A stretch of DNA of 64,000 nucleotides from Hawksworthiomyces lignivorus (lineage: Eukaryota > Ascomycota > Sordariomycetes > Ophiostomatales > Ophiostomataceae). How positions within the stretch are numbered: the first letter of the stretch is position 1; every line of letters begins with the position of its first letter. Below the pieces are notes generated by a model, which worked only from the letters and a program-made list of their open reading frames with translations, made no database searches and had not been told where the DNA came from. Position numbers and translations under genes: made by a program. The stretch is taken from NCBI GenBank assembly GCA_002917075.1, contig NTMA01000001.1:62001-126000 (forward strand), read 5' to 3'. Of the stretch, positions 1 through 12,264 are shown piece after piece.

Positions 1-3000
1 AGAAAAGGAGGTAAAGGGGGTGGGGAAGTATTTTTTTCTCTCTTTCCTCTCACTCCCTCTTGTCCTTTTCACTTTCTACGAAGCATCCTCTGAGCTCTAT
101 ACGACATTCGCATATGCCTTTCAATACTGTTTTCAGTCTCTCGCTTTTGCGCTTCGTAATATGTGGAGTCCGCTTGATAGCAAAAGGCGCCGCCGAGGGA
201 AATGCATGATGACTACTCCGTACTCGCATACTACCTACTTTCTTTTGAACCCACCTTTACTTCCTGCGTGCAGCGCAGGCGTACCTATGCGACAGAAAGC
301 ACACAAAACAAAAGCAGCGGCGGTTGCTGCAGCATTTCCCCGAAATGAGAGAGATTAGAGAGAGGAACCGCCCAGGATTATACGAGCTACAGAGTTTTAC
401 TCTTTGAAAGTACTTTCGCAATGCATCTCACACTGTAGTCCAAATTCAGCAGTTGTGGAAATGCGCTCATCCTACGGCGGTGTGCTTTTGTACGATATTA
501 TGCTTGATATGGTATATTCATTAAAGAGTCCTTGATGCACTGGGCATACTGCTGAGCGGCCCTACGGAGCTATCGTCAAGTAGGGTGCATATCTGTTGTG
601 CCTCTTCCTCCGGGAAATCCAGCTTATTGCGTCGTTTTGACATCCTCGTGTGGCATATGCATCGTACGAGTACAGGCAAGACGAAGGAGAAACACAACAA
701 ACTTCGTAACGATCTCTCCAGTAGACACAGTGGAGTGAGAAGATGGTAAATAAAGAATAGGAGCTGCGAATATCAAGGAAGTAAAACACGCCGTAAGGGG
801 ATCTCAGACAGGTACTTCCCGTAACATATATGGGCAGTCCAAAAATAAGTGACGGCAGGAGATGAGGGAAGAGGCGAAAGTCAGGTACAAGAACAATGGG
901 AGAGAGAACCAGCGTAACGGTGGCCAGCGGATGATGGGCAACGGCTGCTTTCCTAGCCAGCTTTCCGTCTTTTTTTGGTGTGTGATATTAGAGATGTTGG
1001 CAGCGAAGGGGGCGAAAGGGAGCCAACAAACAGGAGAATCTCCGTGAAAGAGAAACGAGTGGCCAATTGCAAATCCCTTTGAAATGAACGGTTCCTGGGT
1101 TCTTTTGCTATCTATTTTAGCGTGTGGCGAGCGAATAAAAATACCCAGAAGTACTTGATATTACATGATCTTTGTATCTCTGCACCAGTCTATGAAAGCA
1201 AAAATACATGTCTAGAATAACCATACTTGTAGTCTGTTCAGGTAACAAATAATCCTACGGCGAACTACGCATAGGGTAGCGAGATAAGGTGGTCAAGTTT
1301 TTTTCTTTCCTGGGCGGTTGCTCTGCAAGGTACCAAAGAAACCACACCAACACATCAGGCACCGTCAGACACACGCGACGAGCCGGGGTGTTCGTTTCCT
1401 ATTTTTCTTATTTTTTTTTATAGCGGGGCGCGGAAATGAGCTGCGGACGCCACTTCTTGTTTGGAAAGGAGGTGTGTCTGGATCCTCACGCTGAGGATGC
1501 GAGAGAGCCACGGAATTACTTACGGAATATACGAGATGAGATGTAAAGATGAAGAGATAGGTTCCCTAAGCTTATAGAAGGAATACATTGTAATGTGGGA
1601 GAGCTTTGGGGGTACTGTAAATGTATACGACAGATAGTGAATATTTCCGTAAGCTTATCGAAAGAGGAGAGACAGTACTCCGTACGCAGTACTAGAAGCA
1701 ACAGCAGGGAAATAACAGAATAGAAGGAGGGCGGGCCAAGAGTAGATCTACGTTCATTTTTTCTGCAACGTAGTATCTTACATATCTATTATTCTGCGTA
1801 CGTCGTGCGTATCTATTTGAGACTGCCTTTCAGGTAACGCATATTTGATAAAACAGAAATGGGCAAAGACAAGAATGTTCGTTTTCTATTTTCAGTCCAA
1901 GGAATGCACAGTGCTGGATTGCGCCTACAGAAATGTCTGAGGACAGTACATACGGCTTCACGGTTTGGTCTAGGCCTGGCCGGCCTAGGTGGCGCGCTAC
2001 GCAGATTCGATGCACTTGAAAGCTGAAAGTCGCTCCGCAAGCATCAGAGATTCGGCCATTTTCAGGGGGCTGTTTGGTGATCAGCGAGTGAGCCCCGTGC
2101 CAATCAGCCCTCTAAAGTATCTCACATATGTTCCCGGGTAATCTACGCCCCAGGAACAGGGCCTTCACACAACCATTGGAACGATGTGCTCCGTGCTATA
2201 CGACGTAATAAAACATAACTACTCCTTGAGATAAGGGTTTTTATTTGCTGCTACTCCGTATTCCTTCGCTTGCTAGTCGAGAGCCTCACCTTTTCTGAGC
2301 CGCCCTGGTTATTCGGTGTTTTACGAAAACAGAAACCTGGTTGTGCCCAAATCCACACTATCACCTCCTATGCATATTACACGTGCACAGAGCAGGCCCT
2401 GTATGCTCTGTTTCTAATGAGTTTCTATGCTGTCTTTCAGCACTACGGAGTAAACATTCTTAGGGAAACTCCTAGTCTAGATAAGTCTGGATCCAGCCGG
2501 CGGTCCGTCGGATGGGGCCATCTCACTTCTTTCCACATGCTCCGTACGTCTTAGATGAGTTTGATTAATTGTACGGAGGTCTGGTTTAGATCTCGTATTT
2601 AACTATTGAGAAAAGAGAAAGGTTAAATCCAGACCATGGGTGCCCGCAAGGGGGTATATCCCCTGCAGCTGCACACGTAGTTGTACTTTGGATTGGCGCT
2701 TTCGTAGGCGGTGCAAAACAGTATGAAGAAGATTTCCGAACCCTATCTTGAGCACCAACTGGGAGCATCTGCTATTATCACCATATCTCAGCTCATATCT
2801 TTCTCCTGATTGTGCATGTGCTTTTTCCCTCAAGCTGCGACCGCCAACCCCCCTTATCCTAAATTACCACTTGTCTCTTGCTCAAGAACAAATAGATAAG
2901 AAGGTGTCCGATTCTCTCTTCAACGCCTTCTCCATACTGGGTATGCAGCGCTTGAGGCCTACGGGGAAAAACAATGGTGAATACTCCGTATTGACGCCAT

Positions 3001-5175
3001 GTCATTTCAACGACGGGGTCTTCTACATAGCTGCCGAGAAGCCCTTGCTGTCTTCCTTGTTAAGTGTGTGTCGTGTGCTGCGGAGTCTTTATTGGGCTTA
3101 ACAAGATCCATTTTGTGTCTTTTTTTATACCGCAAATGGAGCCAATCTATTTTGCCGCCATAGAGATCGTGAAGGCTTGTCTCCTGGTCACCAAGTCTTT
3201 CCTTTTTGGTAGACCTCATTTCCACCGCATCCGCGCTACTCTAATGAAAAATATGCTTACTGTGCTCCGCAGCCGTGGCAAGGCGACTTGTAAAAGAAAC
3301 GGCCTGATACGACATGCTTTCTTTTCGGTCGTTGCCCTAGCAAGAATATCTGCGTGCGGAATGCTAATATGACATTCCGCCAACCACAGGAGGCTGGAAT
3401 ACAGCAAATGTTGGAGCATCATACGTTCAATATGCGTACGAGTCCGAGAAGCTAGAAGTAACCCCATCATCAAACGGTTAACCAAACAACAGTCTAGGCT
3501 TAACGAAAACTCGTTCTCCACGACAAGCATGAATTTTCAACTAGGATCACCGCATTCTTTCGTATATGCATGGAATAAGTTTGCAGCAAGAGAAGGGGCC
3601 TTCCATGATGAGTAAAATAGAGAGGAGAACAACCAAAAATGCGGTGGACATGCGAGATAGCGCCTTGCTTTGGTGGGTTCTTTCGTTTTGATGCGAGCAA
3701 ACGCAATTTACGACGCGCCTGAGCGAGAAGCGTGCATGAACATCACCGTTCTGATTTCTATTGTTCTATCTGTTTTGTTGTGTGGATTTTCTTTCTGTCT
3801 TCTCTGCTTGATACGGCGCTCACGCAACCCCAGCATTTAGACGTGTACGTGTATACGTACGTGCTGTGGATGCAGTCGTATCGTATTATTTCCCATGTTC
3901 TTCATCTGATGTTCTCGTTCAACCTTAATCTGCCCTTTTTGGTTCTGGACCCAATCTCCACGTAGGGATACGAGCGCTAGACACTCTCTGTAGCATTGCT
4001 GCAACTTTCTTGCATTGGTTGCAATCTCACAAAATAAATAATCTTCAAGCTGACAGGTCCAAAAGCAACGCACCCACCGAAAAAATTGCATCACTTCCGA
4101 GGAAAGCCCTTGTGTCCGAAATCGAATTGCTCGCTGTTTTTGGTTAAACTAGGCGCTTTGGCTATTTTTCCTTTTGTTTTTCGTTAGCCTGGACGCGTTC
4201 TCCCCAGATACAAGAAAGTCGCGTTGGGCAGTCAACTCCAACAAGAGCCTCTTCCATATTGAGGAACAGAGAGCGTGTTTGTGTCGTTCACTAACCCTTC
4301 TGCTTTGCATATACTGGAGCACAATACAGACCAATCTCGTCTTACTTACGAAAGAGTCATGTATCTGCGGCTTCTTGGATATGCTTCACCGGTATAGGTT
4401 GTGGGCTACGGAATGCAGATTCCTCGGCTTACTTGGAGTTGCTCTTTCTTATCCCAGTTGGAACGGTTCCTCGTTCCCTTCTCTAGTTTCCTTATATATG
4501 CCTTTCTACCGCGGCTTCATCGTCTACTATGCGAGTTCTACTCCTCCGGCTCGATAAGAAGAATGCCGCAGAACTTTGACAGGACGTGGTTCTTTACTTC
4601 ACTAGGCATAAGAATGTCTCGAAGACCTCCGACCACATCTACCAAGCTCGACGAATGACCAATTCCCAAGCAGAAGAAAGCCGAACTGAAACACTCGTAC
4701 ACTCCACAGAGGCACAGCTACCGCTTAGAATATATTCCGGCGGGTCTATTTGTCGCTATGCTCTCTTCGCACATTACGACATTGTGTATGTCTGTTACGC
4801 TCGAGTGAGCTGTGCCTTTTTTGAAGACTTCCAAGGAGAAGGTTTTTCGGACAATATCAAGCATATTGAGGGCCTTTGTCTTATTAATACAGAATAGTTT
4901 CTTTAATGACGACACTGTGCCAGAGCCAATCGGCGAGCAAAATGCAAGCAACTGTGGGGTAGGGAAACTCAATGCCAGGACAAATCTGTCACGGAGTTCG
5001 GCAATGAATTAGGTGAAATGGCAAAACAAGTCTGGGTGGGAAATTGGACGGGGTTTGCGAGACTTGGTTCATGGATTTCCCCGGCCTTTTGCGTGAGCAC
5101 TTAATCTGACTAACGCAATTGAACGAAAAGCGCACCATCGCCATATCCTCAGTCTGCTAACGTTGCCTATTCAGA
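1..5175. other. Gene-poor spacer
   Basis: No convincing gene is visible. Open frames are all short (127 residues or fewer), lie on both strands, and match no family I recognise. The stretch is AT-richer than the genes. It holds five exact copies of the 9-mer TACTCCGTA (either strand) in its first 3 kb and a small inverted repeat at 1970-1988 (arms CTAGGCC/GGCCTAG, 5-base loop). The last few hundred bases should contain the promoter of the oxidoreductase gene that begins at 5176. Confidence 0.6.
214..2990. repeat. Cluster of five dispersed TACTCCGTA motifs
   Basis: Exact copies of TACTCCGTA lie at 214-222, 1676-1684, 2252-2260 and 2982-2990, with the reverse complement TACGGAGTA at 2444-2452. 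Several are flanked by further TAC/GTA steps. Near-matches occur too, for example at about 2540 and 2573. All are outside genes. The motif has palindromic ends (TAC...GTA) around a TCC core. Its function is unknown; it could be a factor-binding site or a piece of a degraded repeat. Confidence 0.6.
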
Positions 5176-6302
5176 ATGACCGTCTTCATGCGGGCAGTTG
5201 GTGAGTTCGCAGGTGGAGAGCAGAAAGCGAGCATAGATTCCATCGAGCGAGCGCAAGTGAGCCAATTTCTCAGGACTGGCGGCTGTCTAACGCAAAACCC
5301 CAAACAGACGTAAAGGGTGGGGGCGGAGGCCCCGATGCTCTCTTCATCAACGACCGGACGCCGAAACCAACGGCTGGGAGCGGACAAGCGGTCGTCAAGG
5401 TCAAGGCCTTTGGGCTGAACCGCATGGACCTGATGCAGCGTGAGGGGAACTACCCGCTGCCGCCGCACGCGCCCAAGACCCTGGGTGTCGAGTACAGCGG
5501 CGTGGTCGACTCGCTGGGCAGCGACACAGAAGGCGCCGGCTTCGCCGTCGGCGACGAGGTCTTTGGCCTGGTCTATGGCGGCGCCTACGCCGAGTACGTA
5601 GCGTCGTCAGTGCGCATGCTGATCCGCAAGCCCGCGTTCCTGTCCTGGGAGGAGGCTGCCGGCATCCCCGAGACCTGGATCACCGCCCTGCAGGCGCTGC
5701 ACGAGGTGGGCGAGTTCCGCGGCGACCTGGGCCAGACCGCGCTGTGGCACGCTGGCGCCTCGGGCGTCAGCATCGCGGGCATCCAGCTGGCGCGGGTCGC
5801 CGGCGCCAGTGCCGTCTACGGGACCGCGGGCAGCGACGCCAAGTGCGACTTCATCGTGCGCGAGCTCGGGGCCAAGGCCGCCTTCAACTACAAGACGCAG
5901 AACTGGGCGGAGAAGATCCTGGAGGCAACGGACAAGAAGGGCATAGACTTCATTGTGGACTTTGTCGGCGCCGACTACTTCCAGAAGAACCTGGACGCAG
6001 CGGCCCTGGATGCCCACATCGTCTTCCTCGCTCTACTGAGCGGCGCGGCGCTGCCGGCCGGCGTCAACATCAGCCAGATCCTGCGCAAGCGGCTTCGCCT
6101 AGAGGGCACGGGGCTGCGCAGCCGCACGCTCGAATACCAGTTCCGCGTGCGCGACCGGCTGGTCTCGGTGCTGCCGCACTTCGAGTCTGGCGAGCTGAAG
6201 GTCTTTATAGACAAGGTCTTCCCGTGGACAGAGATTCGGGCGGCGCACGAGTATATGGCCAGCGACGTGTCGATGGGGAAGATCATCTGCACGATTTCAT
6301 AA
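5176..6302 (+). CDS. NADPH:quinone oxidoreductase, PIG3-type (medium-chain dehydrogenase/reductase)
   Basis: A zinc-independent medium-chain dehydrogenase/reductase of 339 residues that probably reduces quinones or reactive carbonyls with NADPH, as in the PIG3/TP53I3 family; cytosolic, since no targeting signal is seen. Exons are 5176-5200 and 5308-6302. The 107-bp intron (GTGAGT...CAG) joins MTVFMRAV to DVKGGGGGPDAL, the usual start of the family. Next come the GroES-like part (LGVEYSGVV, YGGAYAEYV) and a Rossmann part with the glycine-rich nucleotide loop near residues 156-171 (HAGASGVSIAGIQLAR). The C-terminal KVFPWTEIRAAHEYM segment is also typical. Translation could instead start at Met5. 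The gene converges on the dienelactone hydrolase gene, with 254 bp between stop codons. The pair sits alone in a gene-poor region. The fold is sure; the substrate is inferred. Confidence 0.9.
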
Positions 6303-6556
6303 TCAGACTAGTCTTCAGCGGCTCTACTGCGTAGAATTCTACCTAGCTATATCATGCATATACGTCCATGTCACGCCTCTTACGTTTACATTCGTTATAC
6401 GACTGATTTTGTGCACGTCATATCTTCATTCGTATAGTTAGTTTCCCAAAGTTAAAGAGAAAGATCCGCCCAGAATAGAAAGCAATAAAATAAAATAAAT
6501 AAAGACCAAAAACGCCGCCGCTTATTCGTTGTTGTCATGTACTAGCCCCTACGTCA

Positions 6557-7813
6557 TCAATGAGCCTTCAACCACTTCAGCATTTGCTCAAATGCCGTCT
6601 CTTGCGCCATTTGGATTGCTTCATCAGCATAGTCTCCAACCACAGCGAATCCTTTTCGAGTTGTAATCGCATATTAGCATTTCTCACGATCACTTAATAA
6701 CACGACAAAATGGAATTTATATGAAGACTGCTTACCGTGGGGCACTCCTGGGTAGACCTGCACTTCATGCTCTACATTGTGCTTGGACAGATAGTCCTCG
6801 CCAACCGTCCGCACATCGTCCGGGAACATGGGGTCATTCTCCACACACGCCATACTGATCGGCGCCTGGATGCCTTGAAAGTCGTCGGTCGAGACCAGCG
6901 TAGCGTGCGCGAGCGCACCCGCCTTGATGAGCGGACGCGCCACGCCTGCCTCCAAGTCGGCGCCGGCCGCCGCGCTACTCTGCTGGCCGCCGCTGCCCTT
7001 CTCCTGCGCCTTGTTCCCTGCCAGCAGCAGAACATAGCGCCCGCCAAAGCAGTAGCCGACGGCATAGATGCCGTCCCCGCTAGACACCGCGTCGGCAAAC
7101 TCTTCGCGGCTAGCCTCGAGGACGCGGTGTAGGATCGGCAGCACCTTCTCCTCTGTATGCCGCGCTAGCCACATGTCAATCATGAAGCTTTTGACCGTCT
7201 CGGCCGCCTTGATCTTGAAGATGTCGAGGAAGGACGACGAGTGCGTAGTACCGGCCGTCAAGGGAGCATCTGGACGGTCTGCGGCGGCCTCTTCCTCAAG
7301 CGCCGTAGACGAGTTTGGCGCCACGTCGCCGCCGAACAGGTCAGGCATCACGACCACAAAGCCTTCGTCTGCGTACATATCTGCTTGGATCTGGTTGTTG
7401 GTCGAGCGGAGGCCAGTGCCGCCCGTGAGCAGTAGGAGAAGACGGGCCGGGGCATTGGGGTATTCGGCGGGCTTCGACACGTATACCTAGGCAAGGAGCG
7501 AAAAAGAAAAGCCATGTTAGACAATCGACCGCACAGCTCACAACACTTCCCACAAATCGAGGCGGCTCCCTAACTTACGTCAACGTCGCCAAGCTTTCGG
7601 ACCTCGCCCGTCGGTGTCCGCCCAGCAGCTACACGTGTCTGTCAGCCTATTTCTCCCAAAACAGCATTCTCTATTCAGCGCAGGGAAGCAGCAGCACTGA
7701 CGTGTTGGTCGGTCTGTCACGCAGTGCTCGCTCAGACCCGTGGCTCCCACCGGGGCATGAGCTGCTGTGGCATCGCTCTCCGGAGCTTTCGTTGCAACAT
7801 CAATTTCAGTCAT
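6557..7813 (-). CDS. Dienelactone hydrolase family protein (alpha/beta hydrolase, AIM2-like)
   Basis: A 335-residue alpha/beta hydrolase of the dienelactone hydrolase family. Bacterial members open dienelactone rings in aromatic breakdown; fungal members such as yeast AIM2 mostly lack a proven substrate. Exons in transcript order are 7702-7813, 7579-7628, 6736-7486 and 6557-6651, with introns of 73, 92 and 84 bp. Splicing restores SEHCVTDRPTP, TGEVRKLGDVDVYVSKP and VPHGFAVVGDYADEAIQ, all family hallmarks. The nucleophile motif GYCFGGRY puts the catalytic Cys near residue 200; an Asp (VENDPMFP) and His (PHGF) complete the triad. It is longer than the usual 240-260 residues because of an extra segment at about residues 110-190, before the nucleophile, common in fungal members. 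An ATG upstream in frame exists, but the one at 7813 gives the usual N-terminus. Convergent with the quinone oxidoreductase gene. Confidence 0.9.
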
Positions 7814-9099
7814 AGCAGTGTTTCTTTCATATAGTTGAGAGTGGTGTGTAGGAAATGGGATAGATCCAGAATGAGCTTCTAGTTGCGTGGCTTTTATCAC
7901 CGAACCGAATGAAACAAGGAGGTGAGAGTCTCATGAGGTCCACAAGAGCTGGCTTGGCCGACGCGGGGTTTACACGTCTCGGCGTGGATATACAGTGCTT
8001 AGCACTGCGAACTGTGTCGTGGACTGTGTTCAGTGGTATCATAATGAAGTCGCGAAGAGAGACTTACACTTCTATGTCTCGGTTCTTGAACAATTTCTCT
8101 CTCTGTGAGTAAAACACTTCATATCCTTTGTCATTTCTTGTTTTGTAAATGCAACAGCCATCCTTTACACTCTCAGTCCATGAAAAGGACGGGTAGCAAC
8201 CCCTCGAATCGTGCAAATGTCAGGCGGTTCTGCTCCGTCGTTCGTTAATATAAACCTAATGTTCAACTATTTGCTCTTCGTCGCGCGCCAATGATATTGA
8301 ATAACGAAAACTTCGCCATGACCAGTCACCTAAGGTACTCTCTGAGCTCAAGCACTCATTGACCTCTGCAAGGTCCGCAATAAATTCCATAACAAAACAT
8401 TCTTTCGAGACATTCTAGGAATGCTATGCTCCTGCCTGCCGAGTTTCGTCATGTCTCTGACGTAGGTCCTTGGATTTTCCTAGTATATGTAAGTGTATAA
8501 ATCTCTTGCGTCTGAATTTCGCTTTTAATGGTATGGTTACATTGTAAATGTGCTTTCTTTTATGCAAGAATGATGTCGTCCTCAATTTCGTCCTCCTTAG
8601 ACAATAGGTGCGATCAAGAGATCTTGTGAACTCAGACTCTTGTGTGCCAGAGTTTTAGCAACTCCTAATTAAACATCATCCATTCTTTGACGCATTTGGC
8701 ACTCTTCTCTGAAGATCGATGATTAGCTCGGCGACCATAGTCACTGTCTCAGAGCCGGTGAGCACGGTGCTGGACATACTTTCGGTGTTGCTGCCAAGGC
8801 AAGCGGCATGTCTTCTGCCGTTACTCCGTCGTCTCTCGAATATATGTAATACTGAATATCATTCCATATGAATGGGATTGCGACCTAGTACCGTTATCTA
8901 TACGGTTGTCAAGAGACAGAAGCCATTCTGCATACAGTTATGAAGCTTTTGTTTCGCATTATGCCTTTTGATTGATCTTGTGTATCGCTGGCAGGCCACA
9001 CCTTGGCATCTTGATAATAGAAACAAGAGATAGTATCGCCACGCAGGAGATTCATATGGTTATTGGAGCGGCAGTGAAGGGCGTATTATCTATTGTTTC

Positions 9100-9225
9100 T
9101 TATTTCGCGCGATGGCCCTTCCCTAACATGTCTCCAATTGCAGCAACGACATTTTCCTGTATAGATTCAAGAACCTCCTCTGTAACTTTCACCTGATAAA
9201 TCAGGTACTCATATATCGGTAGCAT
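9100..9225 (-). pseudogene. Possible relic of a TEEV-type repeat from a fungal NLR/ankyrin-like protein
   Basis: A 41-residue open frame contains VTEEVLESIQENVVAAIG. This resembles the ITEEVV/VTEEVL repeat units that recur in long fungal STAND (NLR-like) and ankyrin-type proteins. Both sides run into stops in every frame, and the neighbouring frames give only scraps such as TPFTAAPITI. If real, it is one surviving unit of a decayed gene. The match is short and may be chance. Confidence 0.25.
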
Positions 9226-9519
9226 AAATAGAGATTTAGGATGAATTTTACATCAGATTTTCAAATGGTACACGAGGCTTCTTTGTCTTGATTATTGCTG
9301 TCCTTGGAATCCAATAACGTTGTTGAACCTAGTTTACACCTTCATCCGTTTGTGCACTGAGATGCTTAACGAATGCCGTAATCCTTCTTACTCAACTTGT
9401 ACACGACCTTTAGACAACCCAAACTGGGCCTGTGTCGTCGCGGCCGCCGCCGACTGCAGAGGGGGGATCTGGCCTTGGTGAGCTAGATGGCCATGTTGAA
9501 AGTATCAAGCAATTCTTAG

Positions 9520-9826
9520 AATACAAAGATAGATAATGGCTACAGGTCCACTGACGCAGATATATTTGTAGAACCTGACGAGCTAAGAAATGACATATAT
9601 ATAAATAATAGAGGAAGAAGGGAATCCAAGCAGGGGCAATTGATAGCCCGGGTTTTGATTGAAGATATCGCAAAAATAAATGTGTTAAGATTCAATTTAC
9701 CCAAGACATCCAATGCTCTCCCAACTACTTGTCTCTCGGATTCTTCTTGGAGCCGGCATTGGTGCGTCAAGTTATTCCTGGCTGATACATGAAAGCATAG
9801 AAAACAGCGCAAAACCTACGCAGTGA
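9520..9826 (+). pseudogene. Possible relic of an MFS sugar/inositol transporter
   Basis: Two overlapping frames carry pieces that look like one transporter N-terminus. The first (9520-9792) has DADIFVEPDEL and KQGQLIARV, similar to the region before the first membrane helix of fungal sugar transporters (compare RKGALIARV). The second (9713-9826) has LLVSRILLGAGIGA followed by an IHESIENS segment, like the SRxLLGxGxGxK...YxxExSP block of the family. The stretch between them is far too short, so several membrane helices would be deleted, and stops and a frame change break it. No function is expected. The identification rests on two short motifs. Confidence 0.3.
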
Positions 9827-12219
9827 GCCTACAGTCATGATAATTTATCGCTGTCTATATGTTTAGATTCCAGAACAAGCACACTATACACTAAATTTAA
9901 CTAAAGAGATACACCAACTTTGTAGGCTAGCTTGTCAACTAACACCATACACTGGGTTTTTTATATGCCTGATATGTGTCACACGTGGAAGGCTGATTGT
10001 CAGCTTTGAAACGGGTTGACTCGCACGGTATTCATCATCGCCAGATCGACATGTACACCATCTGTTTCTTTCCACAGAGTGATCTCCTGTTTTATTTGCC
10101 ACATTTCGCAACTTAGTACTAATATATCAGAGTTGACGTGAGTTCAATGCAAACCAAAATAAACTTAAAACAGTACCAGAAGAAATAATTGCGGAGGGGA
10201 TCCCAGCGCCGGTCAAAGCATATGCAGCTTGGCTTTGAGCCAGATGCTCACGGATCCTGGACGTATATCAAAGCGCAGCCATTTATCATCGCCTGTCTTC
10301 ATAGAAATCGCTGTCAACACTTGTATCTGGCTTTCCCCGTTTCCCGTGGCTTATTTTGTTATCGTAGTTTTGAAATTGAGTTTTTCAGTACAGAAAATGG
10401 AAATCGTACTGCCAGATCTATTTCTTGTGCCTCCTCTACAGAGCAGTGCTAATCAATCGCTGACTCTCAAGACATTTCGGTCTCAGTTCTTTCCAAAGAC
10501 CAGTTGCAATATAAAACACATACTACCAAAAAAGCTGTCATTAGTAAGGGGCCGAGAATCGCCGGACTGAGGGTGATGAGTTCGCACTAACTCGTTTCTT
10601 TGCATTCTATTTGCATTCAAGCGCACATTTAGAGCCCAAACGCCATAGTGGCAATGCATTACTCTCCCAAGTAATTCCAGATTTCCTTTTGGTATAATAC
10701 TATACTGCGTCTAAGAGCCATTGCCTTCCCGAGCCCAAAAAGTGAAAATATTTAGGGGATATGATGTTGATTGGAACAAAATGAAATAAGACGAATGTGC
10801 GCCTGGTGCCCTATGATGAAAAAGAAAATGAATCTGATGGACGCATTATGACAATGTGCCACTTTGCCTCCCTAAATCTTCCGTGAGGCCTTACGCTCAT
10901 ATTTCGAGCATATTATCTCAATTTTTTCAACATCTAAGAGAGAACTCTTCGAGTAAAAGAAACGCAAATGCTCCCTTTTGTCCTCAGTTTTTCTAGTCAA
11001 GTTCCATCATGCAGATATAAGTGCCAAGGGTCCAGAAACATCATAGTGTAATTCTATTTGCGATGAATAGGACATGCTTGTAGAAGAATACATGGTCAGC
11101 CTGCCATAGCTTTGCTGGTGTGTAGTGTATGGAAGTCTTATCATATTTCATGGCTGGCTAGATTACGAACATCACGTTTCACGGAAATTTTGAACTGAGA
11201 AACATCAAACACCAAGAGGTTTCCAACACGCGCGCCAACTCTGTTATATAGTCAGGTCAGCACGTATGACAAGACAAGATCTAGCTTTTACAAACAAACC
11301 CTCTCTAACTTCCCTTCAGATCCGGATAATGGCTACACGTCTGAGGCTCTGATAATTCGTCAGAACAGATGTGTAGACAGAGGAAGCGGATAGGGGAATT
11401 CACGAGGGAAGTAACTAAATTATTCTACATATGACTACCGCTCTACACTTTGATTTCAGCTCTCTTAAAATCTGAGTTCCTCCTATATTCTATTCACTAT
11501 CCTTCACCCTTCTCCCGAGCGTCCTTGTCGGTCGTATATTGGCCTTTGAGATATGCTTAGATAGGAAATGATTACTCTTTAGACCTAGACCTAGAATTGT
11601 TTAAGACAGGCCGGGAAAACTAACTTAGTGAAGAAGTGGAAAAGAATGGTCGAAGCTTATATCATTTTCATCTACCTTGCCTTATACATATGTCTTTGGC
11701 TCTCTCTCGTAAGTATACGCACAAGTTGTATCGCGTCGATGCCTCATGAATCACACGGAGGGGATGGAAGAAACTCAGACACTTGAAAAGCATGCTTCCC
11801 TGCTTCAAGGAAATTCCGCACGATCTCCATCTTTCCCCTAACCTTTAAGATCTTCTGTGATGCTACTCGTGGTGAATACGGGCTATGCTCACTCGGCGAC
11901 GGAGATGTGTGTGAAGACTGTGAATCTTTGACAGACATTCAAGACAGGAGGTGAGGCACCGGACATTTCATTCCTGCCAGCTTAACTTGACTGTGTGTTT
12001 AAGTTTTATATGTTGACGTATTCACTCTTGCGCGTTCTCCGATAGCCTTCGATTTCAAGTTGGATTGGGGTCTATCTGACTTGTAATCAATATGATCTCC
12101 ATTACATAAGCACGAGCTGCATTTAATGTTAACCATTGTATGCGTACATTGCATCTCGAATACAACAGATAAGCGGCTACCATGCAGCTATCCATCTGTT
12201 ATTTGGCTCATCTCATCTC

Positions 12220-12222
<3 letters not shown>

Positions 12223-12264
<42 letters not shown>
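12223..12264. repeat. Poly-T run of 42 bases
   Basis: An uninterrupted run of 42 T on the plus strand (42 A on the other), the longest homopolymer in the window. It could be the A-tail of an old retroposed sequence inserted in minus orientation, or a nucleosome-excluding tract. No element body or target-site duplication is obvious beside it. Confidence 0.9.

Larger units (their letters stand above)
7814..12222. other. Gene-poor spacer with weak gene relics
   Basis: No intact gene is seen. The first few hundred bases should hold the promoter of the minus-strand dienelactone hydrolase gene. Between about 8.6 and 10.6 kb the sequence keeps patches of plausible but broken coding sense, described in separate entries. 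A 7-bp inverted repeat (ACCTGAT/ATCAGGT, 2-base loop) lies at 9191-9206. The rest is AT-rich and dense in stops in all frames. Confidence 0.5.
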
